DNA from: Rhodocyclaceae bacterium UBA1310
GTDB taxonomy: Bacteria; Pseudomonadota; Gammaproteobacteria; Burkholderiales; Rhodocyclaceae
DNA length: 9,081 nt
NCBI GenBank assembly: GCA_002307175.1
Contig: DBTS01000094.1
Span: 1 to 9,081, forward strand
Direction of reading: 5' to 3'
Under the pieces are notes generated by a model, which ran no database searches, was not told the DNA's origin, and worked only from the letters and a program-made list of their open reading frames with translations. Of the stretch, positions 1-5,335 are shown piece by piece. Made by a program: the position numbers and the translations under genes. The first letter of the stretch is position 1. The number at the start of each line of letters is the position of its first letter.

Positions 1-99
1 GCTGCTCGAAATCCTCATGTATTCCAATACACTCCGGTTTCTGTGCTGCTCTTCGGCCCACTGACGCCTTCTCGCTACAGATCGTGAACAGCTTCTAAG
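1..99 (+). other. Possible end of an upstream reading frame or dispersed repeat
   Basis: Frame 3 (codons from base 3) is open from the left edge to a TAA at 97-99, so this could be the last 31 codons of an upstream gene. The predicted tail (ending IVNSF) matches no family I can name. The stretch also contains a perfect short inverted repeat, TGTATT-CC-AATACA, at 18-31. The sequence resembles, from memory only, a repeat found between genes in other proteobacteria. Its coding status cannot be decided from this fragment. Confidence 0.25.
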
Positions 100-167
100 C
101 CGCAGCAGCCCATTCGCCTCACTGCGGACAGGTGGAATTTCCCATACTCATAGAAGAGCTTCCCGAT

Positions 168-184
168 CTGGCACGGATGGTGCA
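168..184 (+). promoter_or_regulatory. Sigma-54 (-24/-12) promoter upstream of the decarboxylase gene
   Basis: CTGGCACGGATGGTGCA matches the RpoN consensus (YTGGCACG-N4-TTGCW) at all but one fixed base. The invariant GG (170-171) and GC (182-183) are separated by exactly 10 bases, as required. Transcription would start near 195, giving a leader of about 120 nt before the start codon at 315. No convincing sigma-70 -35/-10 pair was found: TATAAA at 196-201 has no partner at -35. An RpoN promoter needs an enhancer-binding activator. No activator site can be assigned in the bases available upstream. Confidence 0.6.
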
Positions 185-206
185 ATATCCGCCCATATAA
201 AGCACT

Positions 207-277
207 TTTTTCGCATTAAGTACGAAAAACTTCGCGTGTTTGCACAATTAGTGTGCGTGGCGCCTCGTATTGGCGCC
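207..277 (+). promoter_or_regulatory. Structured leader with three inverted repeats
   Basis: Three inverted repeats follow one another between the putative RpoN start and the ribosome binding site: TTTTTCG (207-213) with CGAAAAA (223-229); GCAC (242-245) with GTGC (253-256); and GGCGCC (259-264) with GGCGCC (272-277), loop TCGTATT. The first could be an operator. The GC-only third stem ends 24 nt before GGAG (302-305) and could affect translation. It has no T-run, so it is not a classical terminator. No known riboswitch or leader peptide was recognised. Confidence 0.35.
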
Positions 278-314
278 TGCATCACCCGATAAAAGCTGTG
301 TGGAGAATTCCAGA

Positions 315-1991
315 ATGAAGATGACGATTGGCCGCTTCCTGATCATGCGTCTGCAACAGATGGGCATTGCGCATGTGTTCGGGGTGCCGGGAGACTTCAA
401 CCTGCAACTGCTTGAGCAGTTCCATGAAGTCGAAGGTATCGAATTTGTCGGCAACTGCAATGAGCTGAACGCCTCGTATGCCGCCGATGGCTACGCACGC
501 ATGAATGGGGTCGGCGCGCTGCTCACCACCTATGGCGTGGGGGATCTCTCCGCCGTGTGCGGCATTGCCGGTGCGTGCGCCGAGCATGTGCCGGTGGTGT
601 TCATCTCTGGAACGCCGCCGCTGTACGCCATGGAAGGGCGCCTGCGTGTGCACCACTCGCTGGCTGAAGGCAATTTCGACAATGTGCGCAACTGCCTCAA
701 GGAATTCACCGTCGCCTTCACCCGGCTCACGCCCTACAACGCCGTCGAAGAGCTGGATCGCACGCTGCTCGCGTGCTGGCGCGAAAAGCAGCCGGTGTAC
801 ATCCAGGTGCCTTCCAACATCACCTATCTCGAAATCGATGTGCCCGAGCACCGCCTCTCCCTGGCGCTGCCCGCCAGCGACCCCGAGCGCCTCGAATCCG
901 CCGCCCAGCGCATCGCCGCCATGCTCGCCAAGGCCGCCCACCCGGTGCTGCTAGTGGATATGGATGCTGATCGCTCCGCCATCACCAGCGGGCTTGCCGC
1001 GCTCGTCAAAAAATGCCAGATGCCTTACGCCAGCTTCCGCACCGGTAAGGCGCTGCTCTCCGAAGCTGATCCGCGCTTCCTCGGCGTGTTCAACGGCAAG
1101 GCCTCAAAACCGGAAGTAGGCGAGGCTGTCGGCCATTCCGACTGCCTCATCGCCACCGCTCCGTGCTATCTCGAAGCCAGCCCGATGGTGGTGCCCGATG
1201 GCCTGCCGGTGGAATCCGATGTCTACATCCGGGGCTTCTCCGTCACCGTGCAGAGCGAAGTGTATGAAGGCGTTACCGCCAGCGAGTTGATCGCCCGCCT
1301 GCTCGAACTCGTCCCCCCGCGTACCGCCGCCACGCGCCCGGTGGTCAAGCCCGCCGCACTTCCCGCCGCCATCGCAGGCGCCGCGCTTACCCATGCCCGC
1401 CTGTGGCCGCGCATGGAGCGCTTTTTCCGCAAGAACGACATCGTCATCGCAGAAAACGGCACCTCTGCCATCGCCATGACCGACGTTCGCCTGCCCGAAG
1501 GCGCCAGCTACATCGTGCAGAACATCTGGGGCTCCATCGGCTACACGCTGCCCGCACTGCTCGGCGCCCAGATGGCCCAGCCCAAACGCCGCAGCGTGCT
1601 CTTCATTGGCGATGGCTCCCTGCAGCTTACCGTGCAGGAACTCTCCACCATCCTGCGCGAAAAGCTCAAGCCCATCATCTTCCTGATCAACAACAGCGGC
1701 TACACCATCGAGCGCTACATCCTCGGCATGCACGCCAAATACAACGAAATCGCCGACTGGCAATACACCAAACTGCCCGGCGTCTTCGCGCCGGATGCCA
1801 AAGTCCTGGTCGCCAGCGCCGGCACCGAAGACGAACTCGAAAGCGTACTCGCCCAGGCCGACAAAGCCGACACCGCCTGCTTCATCGAACTGCGCCTGGA
1901 CGCCTTCGACGCCCCCCAGGGCCTCAAGAGCTTCGGCCCGGTGGTGGCGGAGATGGACTACGGCCCGCGCGGGCCGCAGCGGAAGATGTAA
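315..1991 (+). CDS. Thiamine-diphosphate-dependent 2-keto-acid decarboxylase (pyruvate/indolepyruvate decarboxylase family)
   Basis: This 558-aa cytosolic enzyme should non-oxidatively decarboxylate a 2-keto acid (pyruvate, indolepyruvate or phenylpyruvate) to the aldehyde, using ThDP and Mg2+. The family is usually 540-570 aa. Domains run PYR (about 1-170), a central Rossmann-like domain (about 190-335) and PP (about 360-540). The catalytic set of Zymomonas pyruvate decarboxylase is present: Asp27 in VPGDFN, Glu50 in NCNELNA, the His113-His114 pair, and Glu466 in GYTIE, equivalent to Glu473. The ThDP/Mg motif runs from GDGS (432-435) to NN (459-460). The HH-T-L-G-x-G segment of relatives reads HHSLAEG here. 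ATG at 315 is preferred because GGAG lies at 302-305 and homology begins at MTIGRF; an in-frame extension to 270 lacks a site. The gene is monocistronic, with an RpoN-like promoter before it and a terminator after it. Family is secure; the substrate is not determined. Confidence 0.93.
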   Translation: MKMTIGRFLIMRLQQMGIAHVFGVPGDFNLQLLEQFHEVEGIEFVGNCNELNASYAADGYARMNGVGALLTTYGVGDLSAVCGIAGACAEHVPVVFISGTPPLYAMEGRLRVHHSLAEGNFDNVRNCLKEFTVAFTRLTPYNAVEELDRTLLACWREKQPVYIQVPSNITYLEIDVPEHRLSLALPASDPERLESAAQRIAAMLAKAAHPVLLVDMDADRSAITSGLAALVKKCQMPYASFRTGKALLSEADPRFLGVFNGKASKPEVGEAVGHSDCLIATAPCYLEASPMVVPDGLPVESDVYIRGFSVTVQSEVYEGVTASELIARLLELVPPRTAATRPVVKPAALPAAIAGAALTHARLWPRMERFFRKNDIVIAENGTSAIAMTDVRLPEGASYIVQNIWGSIGYTLPALLGAQMAQPKRRSVLFIGDGSLQLTVQELSTILREKLKPIIFLINNSGYTIERYILGMHAKYNEIADWQYTKLPGVFAPDAKVLVASAGTEDELESVLAQADKADTACFIELRLDAFDAPQGLKSFGPVVAEMDYGPRGPQRKM

Positions 1992-2020
1992 CAGGCAGGG
2001 GGCGTTGTTTTCGCATAAGC

Positions 2021-2053
2021 AAAAGCCCGCACTGGATGGTGCGGGCTTTTTTT
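2021..2053. terminator. Strong rho-independent terminator, probably bidirectional
   Basis: A perfect 12-bp stem, AAAAGCCCGCAC (2021-2032) with GTGCGGGCTTTT (2039-2050), encloses the six-base loop TGGATG and continues into T2051-2053. It lies 30 nt after the decarboxylase stop codon. On the minus strand the same stem is followed by TTTTGCTT, so it can also stop transcripts coming from the minus-strand island genes, which converge on it. Confidence 0.93.
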
Positions 2054-2059
2054 GGATGT

Positions 2060-2160
2060 TCGGCCAAAACGGACGGTCGATGTACGGAGAATCAACGTCG
2101 GTATTTGACCTTTGCGGACGGTCAGATGCCTGGAAAGCGGACGTTCAACGTGGAAGTAAG
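2060..2160. repeat. Degenerate dispersed-repeat segment A
   Basis: Non-coding stretch with two related motifs. TCGGCCAAAACGGACGGTC (2060-2078) is, in reverse complement, close to bases 5152-5171 at the other end of the island. The second segment (2121-2151), containing GGAAAGCGGACGTT, closely matches 2938-2969, where the core is GGGAAGCGGACGTT. The copies are diverged with small indels, as in old dispersed repeats. No gene is seen here. Confidence 0.5.
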
Positions 2161-2167
2161 GAGGGAA

Positions 2168-2211
2168 GTGTAGGGAACCGCAAGCGCAGCTTGTGGCTGT
2201 CTCGCTCAGCC
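2168..2211. repeat. Repeat copy 1 (GCAAGCGCAGC type) with two hairpins
   Basis: Bases 2168-2208 align with 3730-3770, sharing the 12-mer CGCAAGCGCAGC and flanking AGGGA and TGTGG blocks. This copy folds into two adjacent hairpins: CAAGC-GCA-GCTTG (2181-2193) and GGCTG-N7-CAGCC (2195-2211). It lies just downstream of the minus-strand 156-aa gene, where it could act as a 3' stem. There is no T-run, so a terminator role is doubtful. Confidence 0.5.
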
Positions 2212-2217
2212 GTAGTG

Positions 2218-2688
2218 TTAGACAGCAGTGGGCTCATGCTTGGCCTGCCAGAACGAAATTTGATACTCAAACAGATCATTTTCATTGTCAGGTTGGTAGA
2301 ACTCGACAATGCACGGAGCCTGCGGAAATTGAGCCTTTAGCTTCGCAGAATATATTTCCTGGAGTGTGGCGCCGAGCACTCGGATTTTGTCTTTCGACAG
2401 ATCCTTGCAGCCGTGGTATTGGATATCTGCGATATGTAGGTGATTCATAACCCACTCGACAGTTTTGCGATCTTGGTTCTCTCTAGCCTCAAATGATCTA
2501 AGCGCCTCTTCGCTGAAGCCCTCGCGCAAGATATATCCATCGAACTCCACGAACTTCGGCCAGAAAACCGTGATGTAGCCAACTGCGAGTGCAAAGTTTC
2601 CGGAACAACTGACCCAAGATTCAAGATCAATGCCCTTGCCACTGTTCCACTCTTGAAGCTCAGCGCTCATGCTCGGTGGGATTTTCAT
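2218..2688 (-). CDS. Hypothetical 156-aa protein, integron-cassette-like family
   Basis: No function can be assigned. The protein is soluble and acidic to neutral, with no signal peptide or membrane segment. It is rich in aromatic residues, with recognisable blocks WVSCSGNFALAVGY, FWPKFVEFDGYIL, VMNHLHIADIQYHG and a C-terminal CIVEFYQPDNE...YQISFW. From memory, closely similar proteins occur as gene-cassette products and island genes in many proteobacteria; this is recollection, not a search. Two starts are possible: ATG at 2688, or ATG at 2670 (Met7, MSAELQEW). Neither has a good ribosome binding site, and the second agrees better with remembered relatives. The TAA stop lies inside GTCTAAC (2223-2217 read on the minus strand), which fits the attC R'' consensus RYYYAAC and suggests a cassette end. 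The gene is AT-richer than the flanking blocks. Confidence 0.75.
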   Translation of the reverse strand: MKIPPSMSAELQEWNSGKGIDLESWVSCSGNFALAVGYITVFWPKFVEFDGYILREGFSEEALRSFEARENQDRKTVEWVMNHLHIADIQYHGCKDLSKDKIRVLGATLQEIYSAKLKAQFPQAPCIVEFYQPDNENDLFEYQISFWQAKHEPTAV

Positions 2689-2763
2689 TGGTGTTGCCCA
2701 AGTTGGTATGGGGAGTTGTTTTGCCGCAGAACATCAGCGCGTGCTCAGGGTGCCGCTGAAACT

Positions 2764-2809
2764 CGAAGCACGAAGCACGGGGTCGCGAAGCACGCGAAGC
2801 ACGGGGTCA
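2764..2809. repeat. Short tandem repeat, CGAAGCAC units
   Basis: CGAAGCAC occurs four times (starting at 2764, 2771, 2786 and 2795), organised as two copies of a 22-24-bp unit ending GAAGCACGGGGTC. The last copy runs into the inverted-repeat element that starts at 2804. Confidence 0.75.
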
Positions 2810-2904
2810 GGTCTTGCCTTTTGCCTATCTCAGTGCTGGATGGGCGAAGTCTAGTCCCTTGCGTATGTCCTACTTTGGGTAGGTCAAAAAGTGAGACCTG
2901 ACCC
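2804..2904. repeat. MITE/REP-like element with perfect 11-bp terminal inverted repeats
   Basis: GGGTCAGGTCT (2804-2814) and AGACCTGACCC (2894-2904) are perfect inverted repeats bounding 101 bp with no gene. Ends of the GGGTCAGGTCT type are, to my recollection, common around REP-associated tyrosine transposase (IS200-like) genes in gamma- and betaproteobacteria. No transposase lies in the window, so this would be a non-autonomous or relic copy. Confidence 0.6.
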
Positions 2905-2927
2905 TTGAGGTCACGCCCTTTACGGAC

Positions 2928-2990
2928 AGAGGCGACAGTCAGACTATTGGGAAGCGGACGTTTGAATGTTTGCCGTGAGGGACCGCCTCT
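2928..2990. repeat. Hairpin and dispersed-repeat segment B after the 148-aa gene
   Basis: AGAGGCG (2928-2934) pairs perfectly with CGCCTCT (2984-2990), 11 nt beyond the stop of the minus-strand 148-aa gene. The loop contains GGGAAGCGGACGTTTGAATG, a close relative of the segment at 2121-2151, which lies in the same relation to the end of the 156-aa gene. The two genes therefore share a 3' element. There is no T-run for a classical terminator. Confidence 0.45.
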
Positions 2991-3001
2991 CTATGGAATG
3001 A

Positions 3002-3448
3002 TTAGTCCACGAACGGGCGAAGATCCTCTTTGGTATACCTCTTACCGACTTTTTTCCCATTTTCTTCAATGGTGAAGAACCACTTCTTGTCCTCGTGATG
3101 CCAGATAAAGTCAATTACTGAGCCAACATGTGAGGTGATGTTCTTTGCGTTTACAATCACCTCCACTTGGTCTCCCTTGTCAAATTCGGGCGGTGGTTTT
3201 CCTTGTGACACTTCATCGTCAGTGAGGCCCATTGCTATCTCTTGAAGCAACGGATACGGACGAAGAGCCGCCTCAAGCTCGGGTCGGCTCAACGCCATAG
3301 CAAAGAGCCCATAGCTCACATACCACGACACGATTGATGTGGTGCCCACCAAACTTGCATTGGGTGCGGATATAAAATCATGAAGCTGGCTCACTAGCCA
3401 AGCCAGCCTTGAATCTCTCCCGCACACAGATTGATCATCGGAACTCAT
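3002..3448 (-). CDS. Hypothetical 148-aa protein with hydrophobic segment and SH3-like C-terminus
   Basis: No family is recognised with confidence. Residues about 33-54 (LVGTTSIVSWYVSYGLFAMALS) are hydrophobic and could be one membrane helix or a buried helix. Residues about 88-146 start with FDKGDQVEVIV, continue through VGSVIDFIW and KKWFFTIEENGKKVGKRY, and end EDLRPF. That alternation of beta strands looks like a small SH3-type barrel. The ATG at 3448 has no ribosome binding site. It lies 3 nt after GTTAGCC (read on the minus strand), close to the GTTRRRY core of an integron recombination site, an arrangement common for cassette genes. The gene is bracketed by a 16-bp inverted repeat (2797-2812 and 3825-3840). 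A function cannot be inferred. Confidence 0.7.
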   Translation of the reverse strand: MSSDDQSVCGRDSRLAWLVSQLHDFISAPNASLVGTTSIVSWYVSYGLFAMALSRPELEAALRPYPLLQEIAMGLTDDEVSQGKPPPEFDKGDQVEVIVNAKNITSHVGSVIDFIWHHEDKKWFFTIEENGKKVGKRYTKEDLRPFVD

Positions 3449-3502
3449 AAGGGCTAACGTAATACGTCCGATTATTGGGATGTTGGTAAAAGCGGAAATT
3501 TT

Positions 3503-3619
3503 ATCAAGACATTGAAATGTAAGGAGTTTTTATCTTGATGAAACACCATAATGACCAATAACATTGACGCCGAGAAACTCGCGATTCCCAACCGACTGAC
3601 GGCTTCCGGGCTAATATAA
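3503..3619 (+). promoter_or_regulatory. Ribosome binding site and micro-ORFs within a hairpin
   Basis: A perfect Shine-Dalgarno AAGGAG (3521-3526) precedes ATG at 3538, which opens a 7-codon frame, MKHHNDQ (3538-3561). ATG at 3551 overlaps it and opens a 22-codon frame (3551-3619). ATCAAGA (3503-3509) pairs with TCTTGAT (3533-3539), placing the first start codon in a stem and the Shine-Dalgarno in its loop. ACATT-GA-AATGT (3509-3520) nests inside. This may be a leader peptide, or the front of a gene whose body has been lost. No plus-strand gene follows. Confidence 0.35.
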
Positions 3620-3669
3620 AAATGCCCGATTGATGCCGGCTGTAGCCATTCTGCTCATCCGGCATCAAT
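3571..3669. repeat. Cluster of three hairpins, possible structured RNA
   Basis: Three stems follow in order: CGAG-AAA-CTCG (3571-3581); CGGGC (3607-3611) with GCCCG (3624-3628); and, directly adjoining, the perfect 11-bp pair ATTGATGCCGG (3629-3639) with CCGGCATCAAT (3659-3669) around a 19-nt loop. The last is the longest perfect stem in the island. No T-run follows on either strand, so simple termination is unlikely. A small RNA or recombination-site fold is possible. Confidence 0.45.
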
Positions 3670-3711
3670 GACATGTAGGGCCAAACAGCTATCGAAGTGC
3701 TAATCATTTTT

Positions 3712-3730
3712 CCGTAACATTCATTTACGG
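3712..3730. repeat. Short hairpin CCGTAA/TTACGG
   Basis: CCGTAA (3712-3717) pairs with TTACGG (3725-3730) around a seven-base loop, immediately before the second GCAAGCGCAGC repeat copy. It has T residues only on its left side and no clear function. Confidence 0.35.
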
Positions 3731-3770
3731 TGAAGGGAGTCGCAAGCGCAGCTGTGGGCGATCTCTCTCG
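3730..3770. repeat. Repeat copy 2 (GCAAGCGCAGC type)
   Basis: Direct, diverged copy of 2168-2208, with CGCAAGCGCAGC identical and similar flanks on both sides. Both copies lie on the downstream side of minus-strand genes in the same orientation. This points to a shared 3' module or a relic mobile sequence. Confidence 0.5.
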
Positions 3771-3824
3771 ATGGGGTGCTTGGGTGCCAACGCCCGAGAC
3801 ACAGCTTTCTCGTGCAATGTTGGT

Positions 3825-3840
3825 ACCTGACCCCGTGCTT
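3825..3840. repeat. Right arm of a 16-bp inverted repeat
   Basis: ACCTGACCCCGTGCTT here is the exact reverse complement of AAGCACGGGGTCAGGT at 2797-2812. The pair encloses 1,044 bp that include the 148-aa gene and most of the hairpin cluster. The left arm overlaps the end of the MITE-like element, so this may be a solitary end of another copy of that element. Confidence 0.7.
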
Positions 3841-3852
3841 TGATCAGTGTTT

Positions 3853-3896
3853 CCCTAATGCTCAAGGTAAGCGTCCGCTTGACCGACCAGTTAGGC
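3853..3896 (-). repeat. attC-like recombination site (degenerate, very short)
   Basis: Read on the minus strand it starts with GCCTAAC (R'', fits RYYYAAC), a 6-nt spacer, then GTCAAGC (L''-like). A 4-nt loop follows, then GCTTACC (L'-like), the 4-nt spacer TTGA and GCATTAGGG (R'-like, degenerate). The order, the 6- and 4-nt spacers and the L/R boxes parallel the aadA-type attC. It begins 27 nt after the stop of the minus-strand nuclease gene, in the orientation a cassette needs. Departures from attC: about 44 nt is shorter than usual, the R' core has ATT in place of GTT, and L' has mismatches. It also shares GTCCGCTT with other repeats in the island, so it may be a chance resemblance or a decayed site. 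Confidence 0.4.
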
Positions 3897-3923
3897 GCGC
3901 GTTTCGATAGACGAGAAGACTTC

Positions 3924-4907
3924 TCAAAAAGGCACTTCATCGTTGAAGTTCGAACTGACCTCATCTGGCGTTGCTCCATTAGGAAGCGGGAGACTACTAG
4001 CCACATACAAGTTTAGGATGTCCTCGCGGTCCATAAAAAGTATTTGGCTGCGCTTGGATGCATCAAGCTTTCCGCCAAGCCAATTTCGTGCTTGTTTGGT
4101 GATTTCTCCGCCAGCAATGATGAAGGCATGGTCAACTAGGACCTTCCTGCTCGTCTCCGGATCAAATATCTCGTGACCGAGCATCATGAGGGCTTGATTG
4201 TGGATTTCTGCTACGTTGGTATTCGAGCCTTTGGTAACACCCGATGAGTCCAGCTTGCCCTTCTTTACCTGAAGGCCGAAATAAAGAACATGCTGAGTAG
4301 GGAGGATGTAGCGCATCCACACATCCTTGCCGTACTCCAAGGCTTTGTCCTTGTGTCCCGCTGAAGTGATTCGGTGATAACCGAGTTGCCTAAACAATGG
4401 AAGAAGGATTTCCTCGATCAGCTCGTCTTCTGAGCACGTATCAAGATAGGCACTCAGTTGCTTCCTTCGCTTGATTTCATTTGGAGTGTAGGGGCGATGA
4501 GGATTGCTGGCTACAGAGACAGTTTTTGTTCCGATATGTCGAACATACAGGTGGTTGTCTTCGCCATAGAAAGCTTCAAATCCTTCTCTCTCTAGAGGCT
4601 TATTAAGCGCTTCAAGTGCAAGCTTTCTGCCGGGGTCGTCGTCCTCGGCGTCTGACTTTTGCATAAGAACGCGCAATAGATTCATAAACCTATCGGGCAA
4701 TGTGTTTGGCGCCGGTTGTGGCTCATCGAGTAATTCGGCCAAACGATCTGAAGTCCAAGCCCATCTGGTTGAGCCATCATGGACAAAGTCCAAGTCACAC
4801 TCTTCGAAAAACTGCGTAATGTAAGAGCTTGACCGATATGGAAAGTGCTTGGCGTCGCCAATTACCATGTCAGCGATCGCACGGAGGTTTCGATTTTTGA
4901 ACTTCAT
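3924..4907 (-). CDS. Probable defence nuclease: AbiJ-like N-terminus with Mrr-like restriction-endonuclease core
   Basis: The protein has 327 aa and appears cytosolic. Residues about 4-60 (NLRAIADMVIG, FPYRSSSYITQFF, VHDGSTRWAW) resemble the N-terminal modules of AbiJ-type abortive-infection proteins, recalled from family patterns. A linker (about 61-150) leads to a core where ELIEEILLPLFRQLGYHRI (162-180) is followed by LEYGKD (190-195, Asp195) and LQVKKGK (212-218, Gln213-Lys215). That D-x(n)-QxK layout is typical of Mrr-like PD-(D/E)xK nucleases, and Glu165 could be the helix glutamate. I infer nucleic-acid cleavage in phage defence or programmed growth arrest; neither is demonstrated. ATG at 4907 has no strong ribosome binding site. 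TATAGT and a 16-bp palindrome lie upstream, and an attC-like site follows. It is a singleton gene. The nuclease fold is more certain than the role. Confidence 0.78.
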   Translation of the reverse strand: MKFKNRNLRAIADMVIGDAKHFPYRSSSYITQFFEECDLDFVHDGSTRWAWTSDRLAELLDEPQPAPNTLPDRFMNLLRVLMQKSDAEDDDPGRKLALEALNKPLEREGFEAFYGEDNHLYVRHIGTKTVSVASNPHRPYTPNEIKRRKQLSAYLDTCSEDELIEEILLPLFRQLGYHRITSAGHKDKALEYGKDVWMRYILPTQHVLYFGLQVKKGKLDSSGVTKGSNTNVAEIHNQALMMLGHEIFDPETSRKVLVDHAFIIAGGEITKQARNWLGGKLDASKRSQILFMDREDILNLYVASSLPLPNGATPDEVSSNFNDEVPF

Positions 4908-4951
4908 CTTTGGATTTCTCGCTCGCCAGTGTCAATTCCACCAAGCGTCTT

Positions 4952-4980
4952 ACTATAAATTTGGACAGCAATTTTGCTGT
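4952..4980 (-). promoter_or_regulatory. Putative promoter -10 and palindromic operator for the nuclease gene
   Basis: On the minus strand TATAGT (4957-4952) is a good -10 about 45 nt before the start codon. Seven bases upstream of it is the perfect palindrome ACAGCAA-TT-TTGCTGT (4965-4980), which overlaps where the spacer and -35 would be. No good -35 hexamer is present. A repressor or activator bound at the palindrome could control the gene; this is inference. Confidence 0.4.
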
Positions 4981-5128
4981 AGAACTCCGGGCGCTGCTGC
5001 ATAACATCCCGGCAAGGAATTTACGTAAAGCCGCTTCCCGCCTGTCTTTCCGTCAAGTAAGAGCGGTTTCCTGCCGACGAAAAGCAGCAGCCGAGCTGTA
5101 TGGTACAAACGTAGGCAGTAGGTCTGAG

Positions 5129-5180
5129 TGACTGCTTTGCGTTCGGTAGCTGGCTGTCCGCTTCTGGCCGACAACAGTCA
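5129..5180. repeat. Degenerate dispersed-repeat hairpin at the island's right end
   Basis: TGACTG (5129-5134) pairs with CAGTCA (5175-5180). Inside, 5152-5171 (GCTGTCCGCTTCTGGCCGA) resembles the reverse complement of 2060-2078 at the island's left end. The two ends thus carry inverted, diverged copies of one motif. Confidence 0.45.
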
Positions 5181-5335
5181 TTCTAGCTCTTTGGCATTTG
5201 AGGTAGCAAAGTCGATTCCCGGCCCACTCCTAATAATGCTCCGCTCGCAAAACTCCCATAGTGCCGCTCCCCACCACAGAAAGTATCCCTCTACGTCAAT
5301 TCGGGCATAGCCTCCTACCATCCCCAAACCGATCA

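Larger units (their letters stand above)
2689..3001. other. 313-base non-coding gap with tandem and inverted repeats
   Basis: This gap separates two minus-strand orphans and has no supported gene. It holds a tandem CGAAGCAC array (2764-2809), an inverted-repeat element (2804-2904), a dispersed-repeat copy (2938-2969) and a 63-nt hairpin (2928-2990), each listed separately. Confidence 0.6.
3449..3923. other. 475-base gap with hairpins, repeats and an attC-like site
   Basis: No full-length gene is supported here. The left half (3503-3669) carries a plus-strand Shine-Dalgarno sequence, two micro-ORFs and four hairpins. The right half carries a second copy of the GCAAGCGCAGC repeat (3730-3770), one arm of a 16-bp inverted repeat (3825-3840) and an attC-like site (3853-3896). 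A 67-codon minus-strand frame (3504-3707) was judged spurious. Confidence 0.6.

Noticed and set aside
196..201. TATAAA as a sigma-70 -10 for the decarboxylase
   Set aside because: No acceptable -35 lies 16-18 bp upstream. The RpoN match just before it is far better.
1104..1763. 219-codon minus-strand frame opposite the decarboxylase, and a similar one at 282-941
   Set aside because: Both overlap the ThDP enzyme, whose motifs are intact. Their composition is typical of antisense third-position bias.
2143..2223. Full attC after the 156-aa gene, from GTCTAAC to GTTGAAC on the minus strand
   Set aside because: The end boxes fit the consensus, but the inner arms are not complementary. The interior folds instead into two local hairpins.
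2764..2809. CRISPR array suggested by regularly repeated CGAAGCAC
   Set aside because: Units are 7-15 bp apart with no unique spacers of 25-40 bp, and no cas genes are present. It is a short tandem repeat.
3504..3707. 67-codon minus-strand frame in the hairpin cluster
   Set aside because: No ribosome site or family resemblance, and it runs through several hairpins that explain the sequence better.
4910..5310. Short frames on both strands in the gap before arsR
   Set aside because: None has a ribosome site or motif, and they cross the palindrome and dispersed repeat.
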